A model generated the notes under the pieces. The model was given only the letters and a program-made list of their open reading frames with translations. It did no database searches and was not told the DNA's origin. A stretch of 5,589 nt of DNA from Alphaproteobacteria bacterium (lineage in GTDB: Bacteria; Pseudomonadota; Alphaproteobacteria; Acetobacterales; Acetobacteraceae), in assembly GCA_026225015.1 (NCBI GenBank), contig JAMFRY010000177.1, positions 1 to 5,589 on the forward strand. The letters run 5' to 3'. The position numbers and the translations under genes were made by a program. Every line of letters begins with the position of its first letter. Position 1 is the stretch's first letter. Below, one piece after another: positions 5,529 to 5,589 of this stretch.

Positions 5529-5589
5529 ATGAACGCACTTGCCCGACTGGGGATGGTCTCGGAGACTCCGAGCGAAAACCAGACGACGA
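5529..5589 (+). CDS. Start of an unidentified gene (3' end outside window)
   Basis: An open frame begins with ATG at 5529 behind a strong ribosome binding site and is still open at the window end after 20 codons (MNALARLGMVSETPSENQTT). No signal peptide, membrane segment or recognisable motif is visible in so short a piece, and I cannot name the product. It follows a 158-base gap with its own promoter-like sequence and hairpin, so it is probably a separate transcription unit from the fliL-to-TPR block and need not be flagellar. Confidence 0.6.
   Translation, partial: MNALARLGMVSETPSENQTT

Overview
The window is a GC-rich flagellar gene block from an alphaproteobacterium. A Rhodospirillales-type, possibly Acetobacteraceae, source is the best guess. 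The order fliL - fliM - DUF6468 protein - MotE-like protein - large exported helical-repeat protein, and the Ala/Pro-rich protein style, point there. This assignment is by recognition of families and gene order only; no search was run.

Layout, all on the + strand: the 3' end of fliL (1-239), complete fliM (236-1228), a DUF6468 membrane-anchored coiled-coil protein (1225-1659), a 31-codon ORF (1656-1751), a MotE-like protein (1748-2386) and a 995-residue exported TPR-like protein (2383-5370). A 158-base gap follows (5371-5528). It has an AT-rich tract, a possible promoter and a perfect hairpin. The gap leads into a new gene that starts at 5529 behind a strong ribosome binding site and runs off the window.

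Every junction from fliL to the TPR gene is a 4-base stop/start overlap: ATGA four times, then GTGA. This marks one polycistronic unit with likely translational coupling. The apparent 88-base gap between the DUF6468 and MotE-like genes is exactly filled by the 31-codon ORF, which shares an ATGA with both neighbours.

Functionally, FliL (stator-associated) and FliM (C-ring switch) are core motor parts. The three downstream products look membrane-anchored or exported: a short coiled-coil protein, a MotE-like chaperone-type protein, and a large cysteine-free protein with beta-rich N-terminal modules and a helical-repeat C-terminal half. My inference is that they form a lineage-specific motor or stator accessory module. 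I saw no mobile element, CRISPR array, RNA gene or sign of recent transfer.
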